DNA from: Labrys miyagiensis
Lineage (GTDB): Bacteria; Pseudomonadota; Alphaproteobacteria; Rhizobiales; Labraceae
DNA length: 64,000 nt
Assembly (NCBI RefSeq): GCF_030160835.1
Contig: NZ_BSPC01000005.1
Coordinates: forward strand, 496,001-560,000
Reading direction: 5' to 3'
Shown here: positions 1 to 12,123 of the stretch, piece after piece
How the letters are laid out: every line of letters begins with the position of its first letter
Numbering within the stretch: the stretch's first letter is position 1
Program-made: the position numbers and the translations under genes
Notes under the pieces: model-generated
Seen by the model: only the letters and a program-made list of their open reading frames with translations
The model's database searches: none
What the model was told of the DNA's origin: nothing

Positions 1-408
1 GCCTTCATGCAGGCCCTCTACGATGGCCTGCGCGACCTGAACGTGCCTGACAACCGTGTCCGCGCAGAAGCTTTCGGGCCATCCTCCTTCAAGCGCCGGA
101 GGGATGCAGGAGAACCGATGCGGACCATGCAGCAGCCGGCAGCCGAGCCCGTAACCGTCACCTTCGCCGCTTCGGGCCGGCAGGCGGAGTGGAAGCCGGC
201 TTCCGGCTCTCTGCTGGAATTTGCCGAGGCGCACGGCCTCAGCCCGCCCTATAGCTGCCGGGCCGGTTCCTGCGGCAGCTGCCGGACGACGGTGCTGTCC
301 GGCGCAGTGTCCTATGAAGGCGAGCCGATGGCCGAAGTCGGCGGGGACGAGGCTCTGCTCTGCTGTTCGGTGCCCGCCGCAGGCGGGGCGCTGAGCCTGG
401 ATCTTTGA
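1..408 (+). CDS. C-terminal part of an oxidoreductase with a [2Fe-2S] ferredoxin domain (5' end outside window)
   Basis: The reading frame is open from base 1, so this is the 3' end of a longer gene. The first ~35 residues (FMQALYDGLRDLNVPDNRVR, then EAFGPSSF) match the end of a ferredoxin-NADP reductase-type NAD-binding domain. The last ~85 residues form a plant-type [2Fe-2S] ferredoxin domain with the cluster cysteines in CRAGSCGSC followed by LLCCS. This arrangement is known from flavin reductases that pass electrons from NAD(P)H through flavin to an attached ferredoxin; some homologues also carry an N-terminal pyridoxamine-phosphate-oxidase-like domain. The specific substrate cannot be told from this fragment. 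The gene ends about 100 bases before the convergent YeiH-family gene. Confidence 0.85.
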   Translation, partial: AFMQALYDGLRDLNVPDNRVRAEAFGPSSFKRRRDAGEPMRTMQQPAAEPVTVTFAASGRQAEWKPASGSLLEFAEAHGLSPPYSCRAGSCGSCRTTVLSGAVSYEGEPMAEVGGDEALLCCSVPAAGGALSLDL

Positions 409-499
409 GCGCCTAGATGTGAGCTTTCAGACGGAATCACCCGGAATCGCAAAATGCTCCTACTTCCAATACGTTAAAATGGAGACGCGTTTCAGCCCG

Positions 500-514
500 A
501 ACGCATTTTGCTCT
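500..514. repeat. short repeated motif AACGCATTTTGCTCT
   Basis: This 15-base motif lies against the 3' end of the YeiH-type gene. A near-identical copy (G for A at the sixth base) is at 44664-44678 in the choX-choW gap. It could be part of a small dispersed repeat; two copies are weak evidence. Confidence 0.35.
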
Positions 515-1562
515 AGGCCACCTTCAGCAGCATGATGAGGGCATAGCTGATCACGCCAAGGGCCAGCAGCGAGAGGATCACCGTGGAGGTGACGCGCGGG
601 CCGGCCTTGGCGACGGCGCGGATATCGACGGTGAGGCCGAGGGCGGCCATCGAGATGATGGTCAGCGTGTTGGAGGCCGAGGCGATGGGCTGGAGCGAGG
701 CTTGCGGCAGCAGGTCGAAGGAGCGCAGGGCCATCATCGCCAGGAAGCCGATAATGAACCAGGGCACGATCTGGCTGAGCTTCGGCTTGACACGGGCGAC
801 GCTGCCCTCGGCTCCGGCGCTGGCGGTGCGCTGGCTTTCGCCGATCAAGGCGAGCACGAGGATCACCGGGCCGAGCATCAGCACGCGGGTGAGCTTGACC
901 AGCGTACCGATCTGCACGCTGAGGGCGGCGACCGGAGCGGTGGCGGCGAGCACCTGTGGCACGGCATAGACGGTGAGGCCGGCGAACACGCCATATTGGC
1001 CGGCCGAGAAGCCGAGAGCGGGCACCAGCATGGGCAGGCAGATCACGGCCACGACGCCGAGCACGGCGGTGAAGGCGATGGAGGCGGCAACGTCCTTGCC
1101 ATTGGCGCCGATCACCGGAGCGGTGGCGGCGATGGCGGAATTGCCGCAGATCGAGTTGCCGCAGGCGACCAGCAGCGCCATGTTGTAGGGCAGGCCGAGC
1201 GAGCGGCCGATGCCGAAGCTCAGGAGGATCGAGACAGTCACCACGCCGGCGATGCCGACGATCAGGGCCGGGCCGGCATCGGCAATGGCGGCGGCGCTGA
1301 CGGAAGCGCCGAGCAGCACCACGGCCACTTCCAGCAGGGTCTTGGCGCCGAAGGTGATACCGCGGTCAAAATGCTTTTCGGGCTGAGCGAAGGTGCGGAT
1401 CAGCGCACCGATCAGGATGGCGAGCACCAAGGCTTCCAGCCAGGCCTTGCCGAATAGGCTGGTCTCTGCGAGCTGGGCCGCCATGGCAAGGGCAGTGACC
1501 ACGATGCACAGCCCAGCGCCTGGGATGATTTCGCGAATCTTGTTGCTGATGCCGGCGGTCAT
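513..1562 (-). CDS. YeiH/UPF0324-family putative sulfate exporter
   Basis: An integral membrane protein of 349 residues with about ten hydrophobic segments. Its GNSICGNSAIAA stretch near the middle is characteristic of the YeiH (PSE, UPF0324) family. Members are annotated as putative sulfate exporters and are often linked to sulfonate or taurine degradation and CysB/LysR regulators; the transported solute here is not proven. The frame is open upstream to 1724, but those residues are basic and non-membrane and would overlap the divergent LysR gene, so the ATG at 1562 (MTAGISNKIREIIPGAG) is chosen. The divergent LysR gene starts 111 bases away and is the likely regulator. Confidence 0.85.
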   Translation of the reverse strand: MTAGISNKIREIIPGAGLCIVVTALAMAAQLAETSLFGKAWLEALVLAILIGALIRTFAQPEKHFDRGITFGAKTLLEVAVVLLGASVSAAAIADAGPALIVGIAGVVTVSILLSFGIGRSLGLPYNMALLVACGNSICGNSAIAATAPVIGANGKDVAASIAFTAVLGVVAVICLPMLVPALGFSAGQYGVFAGLTVYAVPQVLAATAPVAALSVQIGTLVKLTRVLMLGPVILVLALIGESQRTASAGAEGSVARVKPKLSQIVPWFIIGFLAMMALRSFDLLPQASLQPIASASNTLTIISMAALGLTVDIRAVAKAGPRVTSTVILSLLALGVISYALIMLLKVA

Positions 1563-1625
1563 TACGGGTACTTTTCGGGGCTTCGATGGGGTGGTTGTTT
1601 TTCGCCGAAAAGCGCTGTTCAATCC

Positions 1626-1663
1626 ATTTCGAAATAGTGTAAGTTTCGTTCGACTTAATCGAA
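1626..1663. promoter_or_regulatory. candidate LysR operators in the divergent intergenic region
   Basis: Two dyads lie between the YeiH-type gene and the LysR gene: ATTTCGAAAT at 1626-1635 and TTCGA-N5-TCGAA at 1649-1663. AT-rich dyads of this type in a divergent LysR intergenic region are expected binding sites; the assignment is inference. Confidence 0.5.
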
Positions 1664-1673
1664 TGATCGCTCC

Positions 1674-2561
1674 ATGACCTTGGAACAATTGCGGATTTTC
1701 GTGGCGGTGGCCGAGCGGGAGCATCTCACGCGCGCCGCGGAGGATCTGCGCCTGACGCCCTCGGCGGTGAGCTCAGCCATTCGCGTGCTGGAGGGTCGCT
1801 ACGGCGCCACCCTGTTTCACCGCGTGGGCCGGCGTATCGAAATGACCGAGGGCGGCCGCGAGTTCCTGCCCGAAGCGCGGGCAACGCTCGCTTCCGCAAA
1901 GGCCGCAGAGCTGGCACTTTCGGAACTCGGAGGGGGCTTGCGTGGTTCGCTCACCCTGCAGGCCAGCCAGACCATCGCCAGCTATTGGGTGGCCCCCTTC
2001 CTCGCCCGCTATCACGATGTCCACCCCACCATCGACCTCCGGCTGGAGATCGGCAACACCCAGAGTGTGACGCAGGCGGTGCTGGAGGGCGCCGCAGAGA
2101 TCGGCTTCATCGAGGGCGCCATCGACGAGCCGGCCCTGCATGTGCAGACCGTGGCGCATGACCGCCTGATCGTGGTGGTCGCCCCCGGCCATCCCTGGTC
2201 CGATGGGCGCGTGGTGCGGGCCTATGACATCGCCACCGCCTGCTGGATCATGCGCGAGGCGGGCTCCGGTACCCGCTCGGCCTTCGAGGAAGCGCTGAAG
2301 GCCTGGGGCGTCGATCCCTCCGCGCTCGAGGTCGCGCTGGTGCTGCCATCCAATGAGGCGGTGCGCTCGGCCGTGCGTTCCGGCCCCTATGTCACCGTGA
2401 TGTCGGAGCTGGTCGCCGGCCCCGATTTGCAGGCCGGCCGCCTGGTACGCATCGCCTTCGACATCCCGCCCCGCGCCTTCCGCATGCTGCGCCACAAGGA
2501 GCGCTACTTCACCAAGGCCGCCAAGATGCTGGAGATGGTGATCACGCAGAGCGGCGGGTGA
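1674..2561 (+). CDS. LysR-family transcriptional regulator (CysB/CysL-like)
   Basis: A 295-residue LysR regulator. The N-terminus (MTLEQLRIFVAVAEREHLTR) followed by TPSAVSSAIRVLE is the winged helix-turn-helix, residues ~1-60. The remainder is a periplasmic-binding-protein-like effector domain; SQTIASYWVAPFLARY and GSGTRSAFE resemble the anion-sensing LysR members of the CysB/CysL group. It is divergent from the YeiH-type transporter gene and probably controls it together with its own promoter. The effector is unknown; a sulfur oxyanion is a reasonable guess from the neighbour. Confidence 0.88.
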   Translation: MTLEQLRIFVAVAEREHLTRAAEDLRLTPSAVSSAIRVLEGRYGATLFHRVGRRIEMTEGGREFLPEARATLASAKAAELALSELGGGLRGSLTLQASQTIASYWVAPFLARYHDVHPTIDLRLEIGNTQSVTQAVLEGAAEIGFIEGAIDEPALHVQTVAHDRLIVVVAPGHPWSDGRVVRAYDIATACWIMREAGSGTRSAFEEALKAWGVDPSALEVALVLPSNEAVRSAVRSGPYVTVMSELVAGPDLQAGRLVRIAFDIPPRAFRMLRHKERYFTKAAKMLEMVITQSGG

Positions 2562-2575
2562 TGCTGGGAGGACGC

Positions 2576-2935
2576 TCAATCACGCCGGCGTATTTCGTTT
2601 AGCGTCAGAGCCGTTGCTGCTTCCAAGATCTCAAGCTCACTTGCATCTGCGGCGAGGTGAGGGAATTTGACTTCTGCTGCCAGCCGATGAGCGATCCTGT
2701 CGAATCGAGTGCGGGCCACGATGGCTCTGATCTCGTTGCTCAGAGCGTGCAACTGCGCTTCATCGTTCGCCGCACGCAAGTCCAACACCATGTCGCGTAG
2801 CTCCTTTGGCAACTCGGTGAACACTGTCACGGCATTGGCAACGAGAGTGGAGAGGGAGCAATGTTCTCGTTGGGCGATGTCGCGAGCGCGAGCGGCGACC
2901 GCGTCGTCTAGATTGGTGGAAACGGTGGTGGGCAT
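2576..2935 (-). CDS. small RHH-like protein, possible orphan antitoxin
   Basis: A 119-residue protein I do not recognise as a named family. The N-terminus (STNLDDAVAARARDIAQREH followed by CSLSTLVANAV) has the pattern of a ribbon-helix-helix DNA-binding domain: a short strand, then two helices with LSTLVANAV as the second. The rest is helical and charged. RHH proteins of this size are often antitoxins, but no toxin reading frame is next to it: the gene converges on the LysR gene 14 bases away, and ~200 bases without a gene precede it. An orphan antitoxin or a stand-alone repressor is possible. Confidence 0.6.
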   Translation of the reverse strand: MPTTVSTNLDDAVAARARDIAQREHCSLSTLVANAVTVFTELPKELRDMVLDLRAANDEAQLHALSNEIRAIVARTRFDRIAHRLAAEVKFPHLAADASELEILEAATALTLNEIRRRD

Positions 2936-3139
2936 GGTTTCGCATCACTTCCATTTAGGTGGTGAGGATGGATTACTTCGCGGGCGGTGACCATGCCGGC
3001 GTCTGTCGTCCAAGCTCCGCGGGAGAGGATCGACGAAGTCGGGAATGAAAATTAGTAGCCTGCCGCTGAGATAGTACCTTGCGGCATTCCCCGCGGGGGC
3101 CCAGCTTGGGGCGTCAATCCACCGAAGGCGCCATCAGCC

Positions 3140-3565
3140 ATGCCAGAGACTATCAAGATCAAGGGCCTCGAACTGCGCTTCCTGCAGAGCAAAGACGAGA
3201 CCGGGGGCAGTCTCGACATGTTCGAGATGATCGTGCAGCCCAATTCCCGCATGCCGGTGGCCCATCACCATGAAAACTGGGAGGAGACGATCTACGGCCT
3301 TTCCGGCGTGACGAGCTTCCGAGTCGATGGGCGCGATCTTACCGTGGCACCCGGCGAGACCCTCTTTATTCCCCGTGGCGTCGTCCACGCCTTCCGCAAT
3401 GATACGCAGGAGCCGGCCACCAGCCTGGTGGTGCTGACCCCCGGCGTGCTCGGCCCCGGCTATTTCCGCGAGGTGGCGGCCCTGCTCAGCGTGGAGCCGC
3501 CGGATCTCGTCAAGATGAAGGAGACGATGCTCCGCTACGGGCTCGTGCCGGTGCCGGGCGCCTGA
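3140..3565 (+). CDS. cupin-domain protein
   Basis: A 141-residue single-domain cupin. Cupin motif 1 is visible in MPVAHHHENWEETIYGLSG (metal ligands in the HHH and E positions) and motif 2 in PRGVVHAFRN, about 25 residues later. These small cupins bind a divalent metal and can act as isomerases, dioxygenases or sensors; nothing here fixes the substrate. It converges with the LysR gene at 3572, six bases away, which may control it. The start at 3140 is the only ATG preceding the domain; no strong ribosome binding site is seen. Confidence 0.75.
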   Translation: MPETIKIKGLELRFLQSKDETGGSLDMFEMIVQPNSRMPVAHHHENWEETIYGLSGVTSFRVDGRDLTVAPGETLFIPRGVVHAFRNDTQEPATSLVVLTPGVLGPGYFREVAALLSVEPPDLVKMKETMLRYGLVPVPGA

Positions 3566-3571
3566 GGCGTT

Positions 3572-4456
3572 TCACTTCGAGCCGTTGACGCTGTCGATCG
3601 GCAGCAGCTCCATGAAGGCCTTGCCGGCCGGACTAAGGCCGCTCCTGTGCGTGGAAGCGTGCAGGTCGCGCCGCAGTGTCGGCGTCAGCCGGCGCACGGC
3701 AAGACCCGTCGTGTCATCAGGCAGGGTCAGGTCCGGCATGATGGTGAGCCCGATGCCCTCGCGCACCATGCCGAAGATGGTGGAATTGTCGCGTGCCAGG
3801 AACAGCACCTGGGGCTTGGCGCCGACGGCCATGAGCGCGGCCGCGAGCTGGGTGTCGTCGCCCCCGCCGGAGAAGATGGCGCGCTCGCCGTCGAGCGCCT
3901 CCAGGCTGATCGAAGCGTTCTTGGCCAGGCGGTGATTGGCTGGAAGCACCAGCACGAAATCGTCATTGGCGACGATGTGGTTGTCGAGATCGGGGTGCGC
4001 CTGGCCGCTGATGCCGACATCGACGGCATCGGCCAGCACCCAGGCGGTCACCTCGTCGTCGGTGCCTTCGTGCAGGGTGATGCCCGCCTGCGGATAGAGC
4101 GCCCGGAAGGGCTTCAGCCAGCCGGGCAGGAGTCTCGCCGCCGCGCTCTGCACCGAGCCGATGCGCAAAGTCGCACCCGCCAGCTTGTCGCTGGTGCGGG
4201 TGACGGCGGCCAGACGCTGGGCGCCGGCAAGCAACGCCCGGGCCTCGATCAGGGCCGCTTCGCCCATGTCGGAGAGGACGACGCCTTCGCGCGTACGCGT
4301 GAGGAGCTTGGCGCCGAGCGCATCCTCCAGCCCCGCAATGGCTTGGCTGACCGCCGATTGCGTCAGGTGGATGCGCTGGGCGGCCGAGGTGAAGCCGCCC
4401 GTCTCGGCCACGGCGACGAAGCAGCGGAGCTGGGTAAAGGTGATATTAGGATGCAT
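3572..4456 (-). CDS. LysR-family transcriptional regulator
   Basis: A 294-residue LysR regulator. The N-terminal helix-turn-helix lies in FTQLRCFVAVAETGGFTSAA and LTQSAVSQAIAGLED. The C-terminal effector domain begins at about residue 90 (ATLRIGSVQSAAARLLPGWL). The region downstream of its start (4457-4635) is short and leads into mtgA on the other strand, so regulation of the convergent cupin gene or of distant genes are both possible. The effector is unknown. Confidence 0.85.
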   Translation of the reverse strand: MHPNITFTQLRCFVAVAETGGFTSAAQRIHLTQSAVSQAIAGLEDALGAKLLTRTREGVVLSDMGEAALIEARALLAGAQRLAAVTRTSDKLAGATLRIGSVQSAAARLLPGWLKPFRALYPQAGITLHEGTDDEVTAWVLADAVDVGISGQAHPDLDNHIVANDDFVLVLPANHRLAKNASISLEALDGERAIFSGGGDDTQLAAALMAVGAKPQVLFLARDNSTIFGMVREGIGLTIMPDLTLPDDTTGLAVRRLTPTLRRDLHASTHRSGLSPAGKAFMELLPIDSVNGSK

Positions 4457-4635
4457 GATCGGAGCGGCCCGCCTGAGTAGACCATTTAATATGAGGGGTC
4501 GCTCGCGATGTGCCTAGGGTGTGTGATCCGGCAACCTGTCGGCAAGCGGCGATGTTAACCCATTTTTAACTGTGGGATGCGCCAGCGCTTGCTTTGCGCT
4601 ATTGAGGTTAAGAACATTTGGGGCCGGGCGGGACG

Positions 4636-5361
4636 ATGGCTGACGCGGCAATGCCCGAACAAGGCACGGAGCTTGGGGTTGCCATGCCTGCCAGGAGACG
4701 CTCGCGCCCGCTCTGGCGGCGCCTTGCCTATGCCCTGATCGCGGTCGCAGCCATCCCCGTGCTGCTCACTTTTGTCTATGCCGTGGTGCCGCCGGTCTCC
4801 CTGCCGATGCTCGGGCGCTATGCCACCGGACAGAAGGTGGACCGGCGATGGGTGAAGCTGGACGACATCGCTCCGGTGGCGCGCTTTTCGGTGATGGCGT
4901 CGGAGGACGGCCAGTTCTGCCGGCACTGGGGCGTCGATTTCGGGGCGATCGGCACGGTGCTGGAGCAGGAGGGCGGCCCTTCGCGCGGAGCCTCCACCAT
5001 CGCCATGCAGACGGTGAAGAACCTCTATCTCTGGCCGCTGCCCACCTTCGCCCGCAAGCCGTTGGAGGTGCCGCTGGCGCTATGGGCCAACCTCGTCTGG
5101 TCGAAGCGGCGCACGCTGGAGATCTATCTCAATGTGGCGCAGTGGGGCGACGGCATCTATGGCATCGAAGCCGCCTCGCAGTTCTATTTCAAGAAGCCGG
5201 CGTCCCGGCTGAACGCCCGCGAGGCCGCGCAGCTCGCCGTCGCGCTGCCCAACCCGATCCGCCGCAGCGCGGGTGCGCCGACGAGACGGCTGCGCAACCT
5301 CGCCGGCCTGATCATGAACCGGGCCCGGAACTCGGCGGAGTATTTTTCCTGTGTGAGGTAG
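4636..5361 (+). CDS. mtgA: monofunctional biosynthetic peptidoglycan transglycosylase
   Basis: A glycosyltransferase-family-51 enzyme (241 residues) that polymerises lipid II into glycan strands at the outer face of the inner membrane. An N-terminal membrane anchor (LAYALIAVAAIPVLLTFVYA) precedes the GT51 domain. The domain has SEDGQFCRHWGVDFGAI (catalytic Glu about residue 90), RGASTIAMQTVKNLYLW and KRRTLEIYLNVAQWGDGIYG, the standard motif series. No penicillin-binding transpeptidase domain follows, which separates it from class A PBPs. A TTG at 4618 could extend the frame, but the ATG at 4636 has GGGCGGGACG in front and is preferred. rpmF follows, as in many Rhizobiales. Confidence 0.93.
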   Translation: MADAAMPEQGTELGVAMPARRRSRPLWRRLAYALIAVAAIPVLLTFVYAVVPPVSLPMLGRYATGQKVDRRWVKLDDIAPVARFSVMASEDGQFCRHWGVDFGAIGTVLEQEGGPSRGASTIAMQTVKNLYLWPLPTFARKPLEVPLALWANLVWSKRRTLEIYLNVAQWGDGIYGIEAASQFYFKKPASRLNAREAAQLAVALPNPIRRSAGAPTRRLRNLAGLIMNRARNSAEYFSCVR

Positions 5362-5368
5362 TCCCGGG

Positions 5369-5443
5369 TGCACGGGCATCCTGCCCGTTCTTGGAACCGG
5401 CACGCTTCGTGATAAGGGAAGAACGGGCAAGATGCCCGTGCAC
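5369..5443. repeat. long-hairpin element, copy 1 (mtgA-rpmF)
   Basis: Arms 5369-5390 and 5422-5443 pair over 22 bases with one mismatch. Each arm contains its own palindrome, CGGGCATCCTGCCCG. The loop TTGGAACCGG...AAGGGAA is the signature shared by the family: TTGGAAnCG near one end and AAGGGAAGA near the other, ~30 nt in all, found in either orientation in about 17 intergenic places here while the arm sequence changes from copy to copy. The element begins within eight bases of the mtgA stop codon and could act as its transcription or mRNA 3' end. Confidence 0.85.
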
Positions 5444-5590
5444 GCGGAAGGCCGGCGATCCCAGGGAAAATAATGACTCCGGCCCCTTTCTTCCTGGGTT
5501 CTCTTCCTGTATAGGCTGCGCCTTCAATCGAATTTTGTCATCGGCCTGCCGTGACTGTCACGGCATCCGCACGCCACGAAGAAGAAACCA

Positions 5591-5776
5591 ATGGCTGTTC
5601 CGAAGCGAAAAACCTCCCGCATGAAGCGCGGCTTCCGCCGTTCCGCCGATGCCTTGAAGGCCCCGACCTATGTCGAGGACAAGGACTCGGGCGAACTGCG
5701 CCGTCCTCACCATGTCGATCTGAAGACCGGCATGTATCGCGGCCGCCAGATTCTCACCCAGAAGTCTGACGCCTGA
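5591..5776 (+). CDS. rpmF: 50S ribosomal protein L32
   Basis: A 61-residue protein matching alphaproteobacterial L32 from end to end: [20 protein letters not shown] at the N-terminus, then [21 protein letters not shown]32 sits on the large ribosomal subunit near the peptidyl-transferase region. This form has no zinc-binding cysteines, as usual in Alphaproteobacteria. The gene is followed after ~55 bases by a GC-rich hairpin with a T-run. Confidence 0.96.
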   Translation: MAVPKRKTSRMKRGFRRSADALKAPTYVEDKDSGELRRPHHVDLKTGMYRGRQILTQKSDA

Positions 5777-5831
5777 GGGCTGAAATCCGACATTTGAGGT
5801 CTTGCGCGGAACCCCGCGCAACGCCTCTTCC

Positions 5832-5858
5832 GGGCCGGCAATTGCCGGCCCTTTTGTT
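5832..5858 (+). terminator. rho-independent terminator of rpmF
   Basis: A near-perfect GC-rich stem, GGGCCGGCAATTGCCGGCCC, is followed by TTTTG. It lies 55 bases after the rpmF stop codon. Confidence 0.8.
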
Positions 5859-6141
5859 TGTCTTCACGCGGCTATAACGGTTCACTTTCCAGAACCAGGC
5901 GAAACAGGGCGGAAAAATGCTGGGGGCATGGCATTTTTCCCCGCCTTTTCAGTGTTTGGCTCTTGTTGCGTCAGCAAAGCCTGTGTGTTAGGTGAGCGCT
6001 CGTGTTGCAGGGCAAGGGAGGGCCCGGTTCTGCAACCGTAAAGAAATTCAACATATCCGCCAAGGGGTTGGGCGGTCAGGCACGGGGGAATCCGGGCTGG
6101 ACTGTCTCTTTCCCGAAGCGGCTACAAGAGAGAGACGCGCG
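5859..6141. other. rpmF-atpH intergenic region with one further hairpin
   Basis: This stretch must hold the atp operon promoter, but I cannot point to a convincing -35/-10 pair. It contains a clear hairpin with arms at 5907-5920 (GGGCGGAAAAATGC) and 5931-5945 and a ten-base loop, followed by TTTTC; this may be a second terminator or a leader structure. A purine-rich AAGAGAGAGA (6125-6135) precedes the atpH GTG. Confidence 0.5.
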
Positions 6142-8228
<2,087 letters not shown>

Positions 8229-8258
8229 TCGTTCGGCTCTCGTTAGGAAGGCGAAGCG

Positions 8259-9146
8259 ATGCCCTCGCTTAAGGACCTTAGAAATCGCATTGCCTCGGTG
8301 AAGGCGACGCAGAAGATCACCAAGGCCATGCAGATGGTCGCGGCCGCCAAGTTGCGCCGCGCCCAGAGCGCGGCCGAGGCGGCGCGTCCCTATGCCGAGC
8401 GGATCGATGCGGTGCTGGCGAACCTCGCCGGCTCGATCGCCGATCCGCGCCAGGCGCCGCCGCTCCTGGCCGGCAACGGCAAGGACCAGACCCATCTCCT
8501 GGTGGTCTGCACCGGCGAGCGCGGCCTGTGCGGCGCCTTCAACACCTCGATCGCCCGCCTGGCCCGCGAGCGTGCCAATGCGCTGGTGGGCCAGGGCAAG
8601 ACGGTCAAGATCCTCTGCGTCGGGCGCAAGGGCTATGACGTGCTCAAGCGCCAGTTCGAGAAGAACATCATCGAGCTGGTCGATTTCCGCGCCGTGCGCA
8701 CTCTCGGCTTCGAGCAGGCCGATCTTGTCGGTTCGAAGGTCCGCAAGCTCTACGCCGATGGCGAGTTCGACGTCTGCACGCTGTTCTACTCGACCTTCAA
8801 GTCGGTGATCTCGCAGATCCCCACCGCCAAGCGCCTGATCCCCGCCGAAGTGCCGACGCCCGATCCCAAGGCGGGCGAGAGCGGCCAGAAGATCGCCTAT
8901 GAGTATGAACCGGATGAAACGTCCATCCTCGCCGAGCTACTGCCGCGCAACATTTCGGTCCAGGTGCTGCGCGCTCTGCTCGAGAACAACGCCTCCTTCT
9001 ATGGTTCGCAGATGAGCGCCATGGACAACGCCACCCGCAATGCCGGCGAGATGATCAAGAAGCAGACGATCACCTATAACCGCACGCGCCAGGCGATGAT
9101 CACCAAGGAACTGATCGAAATCATCTCGGGTGCGGAAGCACTCTGA
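8259..9146 (+). CDS. atpG: F1 ATP synthase subunit gamma
   Basis: The central rotor shaft of F1 (295 residues). The N-terminal helix [20 protein letters not shown] and the C-terminal helix [20 protein letters not shown] are the conserved coiled-coil ends that enter the alpha3beta3 ring. [12 protein letters not shown] is the conserved middle motif. AGGAAG precedes the ATG. The operon continues, but the next gene is an OsmC/Ohr-type gene rather than atpD. Confidence 0.96.
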   Translation: MPSLKDLRNRIASVKATQKITKAMQMVAAAKLRRAQSAAEAARPYAERIDAVLANLAGSIADPRQAPPLLAGNGKDQTHLLVVCTGERGLCGAFNTSIARLARERANALVGQGKTVKILCVGRKGYDVLKRQFEKNIIELVDFRAVRTLGFEQADLVGSKVRKLYADGEFDVCTLFYSTFKSVISQIPTAKRLIPAEVPTPDPKAGESGQKIAYEYEPDETSILAELLPRNISVQVLRALLENNASFYGSQMSAMDNATRNAGEMIKKQTITYNRTRQAMITKELIEIISGAEAL

Positions 9147-9170
9147 GGTTAGGGCCCAAGGAGTATCGTG

Positions 9171-9578
9171 ATGACGTCCTATACGACTTCTGGATCGACC
9201 AAGGGTGGCCGCGAGGGCCGTGCGGTTCTCGACAATGGCGGCCTGGCGCTCGCCATGGCCTTCCCGAAAGAGCTTGGCGGCGATGGCGCGGGCCATAATC
9301 CCGAGCAGCTCTTCGCGCTCGGCTATTCAGCCTGCTATGGCCAGGCGATCGTGGCCCTCGGTCGCAAGCATGGCCTTGACGGGGGTGCCGCCAAGATCAC
9401 TTGCGCCGTGACCCTGACCAAAGACGACATCAGCTTCGCCCTCTCGGTGGAGCTGAAGGTCCATATTCCCGGCGCCGACCTCGAAAAGGTCAAGGCGCTG
9501 GTCGAGGAAGCCCACCAGATCTGCCCCTATTCCCGGGCGACCCGCAACAACGTGCCTGTCACGCTGACCGTCGTCTGA
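9171..9578 (+). CDS. OsmC/Ohr-family peroxide-reducing protein inside the atp operon
   Basis: A 135-residue OsmC/Ohr-fold protein. The two redox cysteines are in YSACYGQAI (about residue 57) and HQICPYSRATRNNVPV (about residue 120), the pattern of organic hydroperoxide resistance (Ohr) thiol peroxidases, which reduce organic hydroperoxides with lipoylated or dithiol donors. AAGGAG (9159-9164) is better spaced for the ATG at 9171 than for the GTG at 9168. The gene lies in the 468-base space between atpG and atpD on the same strand, so it is probably transcribed with the ATP synthase genes. This is not the usual atp gene order. No MarR-type ohrR is next to it. Confidence 0.88.
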   Translation: MTSYTTSGSTKGGREGRAVLDNGGLALAMAFPKELGGDGAGHNPEQLFALGYSACYGQAIVALGRKHGLDGGAAKITCAVTLTKDDISFALSVELKVHIPGADLEKVKALVEEAHQICPYSRATRNNVPVTLTVV

Positions 9579-11045
<1,467 letters not shown>

Positions 11046-11108
11046 GCCAAGTTGATCGGGGACGTCATGCGCGTCCCCTCTTCTTTCTAGGAATTAGGGA
11101 CCGCTCCG

Positions 11109-11510
11109 ATGGCCAGCTTCCAATTCGAACTCGTCACGCCTGAGAGGCTGCTGTTCTCCGGCCCGGTCGATTCCGTCGTCGTGCCCGGCAGCGAGGGCGA
11201 TTTCGAGGTGCTGCCCCTGCATGCGCCTCTGATGTCGACCATCCGCCCCGGCGTGATCGTGGTGAAGGAATCCGGCGCCGCCGCGCCCCGCCGCCTGTTC
11301 GTGCGCGGCGGTTTTGCCGATGTGAACCCGGCCGGCCTCACCATCCTCGCCGAGCAGGCTATTGCGGTCGAGGACCTTACCGCCGAGAGGCTGCGGAGCG
11401 AGGTCGCCGCCGCCGAGGCCGAGGCCAACGCGACCAATGGCGACATCGCCAAGGCCAACGCCGACCTCAAGGTCGGCCAGCTCAAGGATCTGCAGAAGAC
11501 GCTGGGTTGA
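11109..11510 (+). CDS. atpC: F1 ATP synthase subunit epsilon
   Basis: The small rotor subunit (133 residues) that contacts gamma and the c-ring and can inhibit ATP hydrolysis. The N-terminal beta-sandwich (FQFELVTPERLLFSGPVDSV, then GDFEVLPLHAPLMS) is well conserved. The C-terminal helices are alanine-rich. It is the last gene of the operon and is followed by a terminator hairpin. Confidence 0.95.
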   Translation: MASFQFELVTPERLLFSGPVDSVVVPGSEGDFEVLPLHAPLMSTIRPGVIVVKESGAAAPRRLFVRGGFADVNPAGLTILAEQAIAVEDLTAERLRSEVAAAEAEANATNGDIAKANADLKVGQLKDLQKTLG

Positions 11511-11537
11511 TGTTCGCCTTAAGCCGTGGAGTTTGGA

Positions 11538-11564
11538 AAAGCGCGCTCCGGCGCGCTTTCTTGT
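11538..11564 (+). terminator. terminator of the atp operon
   Basis: The stem AAAGCGCGC-TCCG-GCGCGCTTT is perfect and is followed by CTTGTT. It begins 28 bases after the atpC stop. Confidence 0.75.
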
Positions 11565-11642
11565 TGGTGCATGTCGCAAATCGCGTATACGCCCCGCGTT
11601 CATTTGCGCTCTGATCCACTCCTGAGAACGGAGAGGTGCACC

Positions 11643-12098
11643 ATGCTCACGGCGCAGATGCGGGACCTGATCGCCCATCACAGCCTCGGCCTCGTGGCCA
11701 CGGTGACGCCGGAGGGAGCGCCGGCTGTTTCGCCCAAGGGCACGTTTCTCATTCATGACGACAGGACGATCGCCTTCTCCAATATCCGCTCGCCCGGCAC
11801 GGTGAGGAATATCGCCCGCAATCCGGCTGTCGAGGTCAATTTTATCGATGTCCTCCACCGCACGGCCTGCCGGATTCGCGGTGCCGCCCGCCTGTGCACT
11901 GCCGCGGAGCTCCCGGACGGACTGCATGCGCGCTTCACGGAGAAATGGCCGCAACTGGCGGGCATGATGAAAGGCTTCGTGCTGATCGAGATCGCCGACG
12001 CCAAATTCCTGCGCTCGCCGGTCTATGACATCGGCGAGGAGGCCGACGCGCTCGCGCGGCATTGGAGCGCCTATTACAAGTCGTTGGCCGAGGGCTGA
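11643..12098 (+). CDS. pyridoxamine 5'-phosphate oxidase-like flavin-binding protein
   Basis: A 151-residue split-barrel protein of the pyridoxamine-phosphate-oxidase-like superfamily. The N-terminal pattern GLVATVTPEGAPAVSPKGTF followed by NIRSPGTVRNIARNPAVEVN is typical of members that bind FMN or F420. It is too short and lacks the PNPOx dimerisation domain to be PdxH itself; a reductase or FMN-binding protein of unknown substrate is likely. The open frame extends back into the atpC terminator, but GGAGAGG sits ahead of the ATG at 11643, so that start is chosen. Confidence 0.75.
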   Translation: MLTAQMRDLIAHHSLGLVATVTPEGAPAVSPKGTFLIHDDRTIAFSNIRSPGTVRNIARNPAVEVNFIDVLHRTACRIRGAARLCTAAELPDGLHARFTEKWPQLAGMMKGFVLIEIADAKFLRSPVYDIGEEADALARHWSAYYKSLAEG

Positions 12099-12123
12099 CT
12101 CCGGAAACACTGGCATTTCCATA

